From: Petunia secreta
Taxonomy: Eukaryota; Streptophyta; Magnoliopsida; Solanales; Solanaceae
Length of the DNA: 64,000 bases
NCBI GenBank assembly: GCA_029990175.1
Contig: JARKIP010000003.1
Coordinates: forward strand, 5,103,501-5,167,500
Direction: 5' to 3'
Shown here: piece after piece, positions 58,614 to 64,000 of the stretch
Layout of the letters: every line of letters begins with the position of its first letter
Numbering within the stretch: position 1 is the stretch's first letter
The notes under the pieces: generated by a model
What the model was told of the DNA's origin: nothing
The model's database searches: none
What the model saw: the letters and a program-made list of their open reading frames with translations, nothing else
Position numbers and translations under genes: made by a program

Positions 58614-59556
58614 CCCGCGTGTGAGCTTGCGTAACAGCTTTCAAGTTCTGAATTGAATTTCTCCTTATTAGTTTAGGACTTAAACATTACTTATTATTTT
58701 ATTACGTTATAAATGCTATAAATACATTATTGGTAGGTCTTGTTAGGGGTGGATGTGGAGGAGAGTGGAGGAGCCCTAGATGTTTTCTAAATGAATTTTT
58801 CTCTCTTTCTCTTATTCTTCTCTTTAATTTTATAGTTTATTTGTTCTAGAGTTGGGGAAAATACATGAAGGTTGATGTTTGAAAGTTAATTTCTGTTTAT
58901 TGATTTACCATTACAGATTGTTTATTCTTTCTTGAGCCTAATTGTTTCGTTATTAGGGCCCGATAATTGAACACTATCTATGGTTCATAAGTTGAACTCG
59001 ACAGAGGGAATTTATGAATGCACCTAAGAAAGAATAGGGCTTGATTGTGAACCTGGGCATCAGGGAATCGATTTGTGGGTAGGATAGACATATACCTATT
59101 CGTCTCGCTTAGCTAAATACAGAGTCTTTAATGCGTACATGTGATTTAATTTCATAGAAATATAGGCGTTAGAGTAGCTTGCATATAGTCATGAAGAATC
59201 GACAGGTTTTCACGAATATAATTAACCTGTTAGTTAGCAATCTAGGAAATCAAGAAGTAGAATCAACTGGAAAACTCAACTGGATTATTTATCGCTCTGA
59301 CTCTAGACTGTTTCTCTCTTATTGATAACAACTACGAACTGCTCTTGATTACTTGACTTCAATTACTTCTTTTTACTTATTAGTTTCTTTAGTTAGTAAA
59401 AATTACAACCATCATCAAACAAGATCCCTGAATAGTTTTTAGGAGAGTGTTTGCTAGAATACAGTCGTTAATAATAGTCTTCATGAGAACAATACTCAAC
59501 TTACTACTTTATTACTTGTCGACCATATATACTTGCATGTGCGTTTGGGAGAAAAA
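58614..59556 (+). repeat. 3' LTR of the Athila-like element, right part
   Basis: Matches about 50595-51519. The first about 20 bases after the insertion point are missing, and the last bases differ from the 5' copy (GAAAAA instead of GAAACACA). Confidence 0.87.
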
Positions 59557-59561
59557 ATGAC

Positions 59562-61600
59562 CATTCAACTGCCTCTCTAGTTAGGCCTTTTGTAAGCGGA
59601 TCCGACACATTCTCTTTTGACCTTACATAGTCAATTGTCATAATTCCCCTAGATATTAGTTGTCTAACGGTTTTATGTCTTTACCGTATATGACGATTTT
59701 TATCGTTATACATGCCATTCCCAGTCCTTCCTATAGTCGATTGACTATCGCAATGTATGCAGATCGGTGTCAGTGGCTTTGGCCAAAATGGAATATCTTC
59801 CATGAAATTCCGAAGCCATTCAGCTTCTTCACCGGCTTTGTCTAAAGCTACAAATTCAGCTTCCATTGTAGAGCGAGATATTAAATTTTATTTGGACGAC
59901 TTTCGAAACACCACCTCTCCACCAATTATGAAAATGTATCTGCTTATGGACTTTGACCCTGTTGAACCGGTGATCCAATTTGCATCGCAATATCCCTCAA
60001 TAACCACAAGATACTTAGTATAATGCAAAGAAAAGTCTTGGGTATATTGTAAATATCCCAAAACTGGTTTCATTGCCATCCAATGAGTTTGGTGTGGATT
60101 GTGCGTGTATCGACTCAACTTACTTATAGCACAAGCTATATCTGGTTGAGTACAATTCATGATATACATTAAGCATCCTAACATACGTGCATAATCAAGT
60201 TGAGACGTACTTCGTCCTTTGTTCTTCTTAAGAGCAAGGTTTACGTCTATTGGGGTCTTTGAAACTTTGAAATCTAAATACTTGGGCTTGTCAAGTACTG
60301 ATTTGATCTAATGAGATTAAGACGAAGCCAGACCTTCAGGAGTCTTGTATCTTAATACCCAAGATTACATCAGCAACTCCTAAGTCTTTCATATCAAATT
60401 TACTAATCAACATACGCTTTATAGCATTTATGTTGGCAATGTCATTACTCATTATCAACATATCATCCACATATAGGTAAATAATGACTATTTGATTTGG
60501 AGTGCTTTAATGTAAACACATTTATCACCAACCCATTTGACAGTATTGTATGGTCAAATTTTGCATGTCATTGCTTAGGTGCTTATTTTATTCCATAAAG
60601 AGACTTAACAAGTCTACAAACCTTTTTTTCCTTTTCGGGAACCAAAAACCCTTCGGGTTGTTCCATGTAGATTTATTCCTCCAACTCTTCATTTAGGAGA
60701 GTTGTTTTAACATCTATCTGATGGATTTCAAGACCATACATAGCAGCTAAAGCGATTAACACCCGTATGGATGTAATCCTCGATACCGGCGAGTATGTGT
60801 CAAAATAGTCAAGACCTTCTTTTTGTCTATAGCCTTTGACAACTAGTCTGGTCTTATACTTGTCAATAGTGCCATCAGCTTTCATTTCCCTTTTGAAAAT
60901 CCACTTAGAACCTAGCGGTTTATTTCCAGGAGGAAGATCAACCAACTCCCAAGTATGGTTGCTCAAAATAGATTATATTTCACTATTGACTGCCTCTTTC
61001 CAAAATGGTCATTCCGAAGATGACATGGCTTCTTTAAATGTTCGAGGCTCATTTTCCAATAGGAACGTCACAAAGTCATCCCCAAATGAGGTAGAAGTCC
61101 GTTGACGCTTGCTGTGTCTTGGTCCCTTCTCATTTGATGTACTTTCTTTAGTTCCTTCCCGAGGTCGTTTGAATTTTTCAAAAAATGATTCATGTTCCTT
61201 TTTATACGGATATATATTTTCAAAGAATTCAACGTTATCTGATTCCATTACCGTATTAACATGAATGTCAGGATGTTCTGATTTACAAACCAGAAAACGA
61301 TATGCTCTACTATTTGTAGCATATCATATGAAAGCGCAATAAACTGTTTTTGGTCCTATCTTAACCCTTTTGGGTTTAGGAACTTGCACTTTTGCTAAAC
61401 ACCCCACACTTTGAAGTAATTCAAGTTGGGTTTCTTTTCTTTCCATTGTTTATATGGAATAAATAGTGTTTTACTATAGGGCACTCGATTGAGTATTTGA
61501 TTAGCCGTAAGAATAGCTTCCCCCTACAAGTTCTGGGGTAAACCTGAACTTATCAATACGACATTCATCATCTCCTTTAAAGTTCTATTCTTTCTTTCTG
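59562..61600 (-). pseudogene. Copia element C reverse transcriptase and RNase H
   Basis: 60966-60673 has NHTWELVDLPPGNKPLGSKW and HQIDVKTTLLNEELEE. YLYVDDMLI lies at about 60480-60450. 60184-59888 has LMYIMNCTQPDIACAISKLS and YCDANWITG. RNase H ends with MEAEFVALDKAGEEAEWLRN, CIHCDSQSTIG and, near 59600-59562, SDPLTKGLTREAVE. An acidic linker with a basic patch (61248-61009) precedes. Several stops and frame changes. The Athila-like element inserted just after the last pol codons. Confidence 0.87.
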
Positions 61601-61619
61601 CAATCCCATTGGATTGAGG

Positions 61620-62354
61620 CAAGTACGGGGCAGTTGTTCGGTGAATAATGTTGTATTCCAAACATATTTCTTCAAAAGGAGATTCTTATTCACCGCCCCT
61701 ATCACTTCTTATCATTTTAATCTTTTTATTAAATTGCGTTTCAACTTCATTTTTGTATTGCTTGAATGCGTCAATTGCCTCACCTTTACTGCTAAGTAAA
61801 AATAGCAGTACCGAGTGCTATCGTCAATAAAAGTTATGAAATACTTCTTTCCACCGCGAGATGGTATCATGTCACAAATATCCATCTGAATTAAGTCTAA
61901 GTTCATAATTCCTTTCAACTAATTTGTAAGGATGTTTGACATACTTAGACTCAACGCATATTTGACATTTTGACTTTTCGCAATCAAATTTAGGCAATAC
62001 TTCCAAATTGATCATTTTTCGCAAGGTTTTATAATTGACATGTCCCAAACGAGAATGCCATAAATTATTTGACTCAAGCAAGTAAGAAGAAGTTGATATT
62101 TTATTCATACTGTCAATGACTATTACATTAATTTTGAAAAGGCCCTCAGTTAGGTAACATTTTCCTACATATAGCTCATTCTTAGAAACAAAAATGTACT
62201 TAAACACGTTTTTAACAAGAAGTGCAGTAGACACCAAATTCTTCCGTATTTCAAGAATGTGAAGAACATTATTCAGAGTCACGACCTTTCCAGATGTCAT
62301 TTTCAGGAATATCTTCCCATATCCTTCAATTTTGGACGTTGCAGAGTTGCCCAT
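61620..62354 (-). pseudogene. Copia element C protease end, pre-integrase domain and integrase
   Basis: 62354-61872 covers protease C-terminal strands (LNNVLHILEIRKNLVSTALL) and the zinc-binding LWHSRLGHVNYKTLRKM to CQIC. The integrase core has LDLIQMDICDM and FIDDSTRYCYFYLA (61918-61712), SDRGGE followed by a stop (about 61690), and NGIAERKNRTLKEM. D, D and E are all readable across frames. Confidence 0.85.
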
Positions 62355-62759
62355 AGAGAGTGTCTCATCAGGTCCAACGGGAGCATATAAAGTAAAGGCT
62401 TCCTTTACAGCACAAACATGTCGGGTGGCTCCAGAATCAATCCATCATTCCTTAGGATTTCCGACCAAGTTACATTCAAAAATCATAGCACATAAATCAA
62501 TATCTTGCACTACTTGGCCAATTTATTATCTTCAACCATGTTGGCTTGAACTTTTCCTTTTTCTTATCCTTGTCCTTGTCCTTCTTCGGAGCACGAAAGT
62601 CCGTAGACTTATGCCCCGTCTTGCCACAATTGTAGCAAGTCCCCTTGTATTTTTTCTTGTAGGATTATTCTTTCCTCCACAAGGCTTCTTTCTCTTGTTT
62701 TGATTTGGATCATGCTCAACAATATTTGCTCCCGCTATTGTAGCATTTCCACGAGCCTT

Positions 62760-63634
62760 CTTTTCAGCGAACTAGTTAACTTCTTCAATCCTCAAGCAGA
62801 CAATCAGATCTTCAAGGGTCATCTCCTTGCACTGATGTTTCAAGTAATTCTTAAAGTCCTTCCATAACGGAGGTAATTTTTCAATCAAAGCCGGTACTTG
62901 AAACGCCTCATTTATCATCAAGCCTTCAAGGAAATATTTGTTAATAACAATATAATTAATACTCTTAACATAAGTGTTAATTAGGATCATACCTTAACAA
63001 GGAGATCATGGATAATGACTTAAAGCTCTTGGACTTAGGATACAACAGATTTGTTATCCACCATCTTATAATCCAGAAATTTGGCGGCCACAAATTTCTT
63101 AAGTCCAACATCTTCAGTCATATGAGCCCGTTTGGGTGGGCTTATTTTAAGTAGTTTAAAAGTTAAAAGTTGCTTATAAGTCATTTTTGAGAAGTTAGGA
63201 AATCTTAACTTCTTACTTTTGGCTTCTTTTAAGCACAAAAGTACTTATAAGTACTTTATTTTTTTAGTTACCAAACACCCATTTTTTACTTAAAGGCACA
63301 AATGTGCTTTTAAGCTTACCCAAACGAGCTCTATATTTCTTCTCCAATGCATTCGACAGTTCCTTTGATGTTTCGCCATCCCGCTTAGAATGTAATTCTT
63401 GCACAGGAAGTCAGAATGCTTCCAAGCCTCAGTAACAAGGAAACGCTCGTTGTCAGATGTTCTTTCAGGCAGGACTGGAATGTCCTCCTTAATGAACCTT
63501 TGCAGACTTAGAGTGGTCAGATAAAAGAATATCTTTTGGTTCCATCTCTTAAAGTCAACACCAGAGAATTTTCCCAGCTTTTTTGCTGGTGGCATAGCCG
63601 TCGCAAGTGCAGCAGGACGACTAGAACCTGGCAC
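62760..63634 (-). pseudogene. Copia element C gag
   Basis: Frames at 63634-63290 (KLGKFSGVDFKRWNQKIFFY, AWKHSDFLCKNYILSG), 63238-63035 (EDVGLKKFVAAKFLDYKMVD) and 62990-62772 (NEAFQVPALIEKLPPLWKDF). A MITE separates the first two. Downstream, at about 62655-62615, the knuckle reads CYNCGKTGHKSTDF, with Phe where the last Cys should be. Confidence 0.85.
63122..63331. mobile_element. MITE (about 210 bp) in the gag of Copia element C
   Basis: Ends AGCCCGTTTGGGTGGGCTTA and TAAGCTTACCCAAACGAGCT are near-perfect inverted repeats. The inside has AAGTTGCTTATAAGTCATTT and CTTATAAGTACTTT words shared by a common Solanaceae MITE. Flanks CATATG and TATATT suggest a short AT-rich target copy but I cannot fix its length. 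Gag reading is continuous on both sides. Confidence 0.8.
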
Positions 63635-63639
63635 CCCAA

Positions 63640-63936
63640 AACTGTGGTAGCAGTAGCATTCAGAACAAGATCAGTTGGTTCCACTCTGTTTGCCATTTCT
63701 GTCAATATGACACAAGCAGATTCAGTAAATGGTAAAGTATTTAAATCTTCAACCCAAAGTTAACAACACAGTGAAGAGATTATTCTTCAAACTGATTGGG
63801 AGTAGAAAAATCACCCAGTTTTTTAATCTCCAACAGAACAGTAATGTTAGGAGTAAAAAAATACGAAGGTTAGTCTCCACATTCACTTCGAAATCAGAAG
63901 AGAAAGTATATATAAAAATAAGATTCTTTAAGGCTG
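63640..63936 (-). other. Leader of Copia element C
   Basis: AT-rich with two copies of a GTGAAGxxxTTAATCTTCAA word (63731-63805), matching the longer array in element B. The usual TGGTATCAGAGC primer site is not next to the LTR; the adjoining bases on the minus strand are GCCTTAAAGAAT. Confidence 0.6.
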
Positions 63937-64000
63937 TTAGAACTCTGATTTCGTATGTGACTAAAACAGAAAATAGATGAACAGAAATAAGCAGAATTAT
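63937..64000 (-). repeat. 5' LTR of Copia element C, partial
   Basis: 64 bases matching 48812-48875 with two substitutions; continues past the window. Confidence 0.9.

Overview
This is eukaryotic nuclear DNA from a plant, most likely a eudicot and probably Solanaceae. That rests on the mix of transposon families: Sirevirus Copia, Tat- and Athila-like Gypsy, a chromovirus-like Gypsy with LTRs opening TGACACGACCCG, CACTA elements of the TNP2/Transposase_24 kind and a small MITE typical of the group. The DNA is AT-rich, with GT/AG introns. I found no ordinary host gene, rRNA, tRNA or CRISPR. The window is a transposon graveyard in which nearly every kilobase can be assigned to a nest of insertions.

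Left part (1-38.3 kb). Two divergent genes of CACTA transposon type start on either side of a 2-kb AT-rich spacer (about 20986-22950). The minus-strand gene encodes a PB1-like plus Transposase_24 protein. Its 5' exons lie at 20.2-20.9 kb and its remaining exons at 1-1867. Reading phase fits exactly across an 18.35-kb intron. That intron was inflated by a Gypsy-type element (element A, 2174-16147), whose 3' LTR was in turn hit by a Sirevirus Copia (7029-15500, target duplication CTTAC). The plus-strand gene (23051-27693) is a TNP2-type transposase that has lost its catalytic core. Right of it, an 9-kb long-LTR Gypsy element D (27974-36970, target duplication GATCA) separates the gene from CACTA-like subterminal repeats (37.6-38.26 kb).

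Element A is the most unusual object. It carries no recognisable gag, reverse transcriptase or integrase. It has two long ORFs that a 65-nt GT-AG intron (5268-5332) would fuse in frame. The first holds a retropepsin-like domain lacking the catalytic Asp. The second is an unrecognised acidic protein ending in a duplicated hydrophobic module, placed where env-like ORFs sit. A GC-rich near-palindrome recurs four times in its leader and four times in its LTR.

Middle part (38.3-47.6 kb). A decayed Tat-like Gypsy element on the minus strand has one LTR (46686-47574), full gag-pol remnants, tandem repeats in the LTR and 3' region, and no second LTR.

Right part (48.8-64 kb). A three-level nest: Copia element C (48812 to beyond the window, minus) is interrupted by an Athila-like element (50221-59556, plus, target duplication ATGAC), whose 3' LTR is interrupted by Copia element B (54419-58613, minus), a shortened relative of C. 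A MITE sits in the gag gene of C.

Most coding regions are broken by frameshifts or stops, so functional statements describe ancestry. All domain names were assigned by reading motifs, without a database search.
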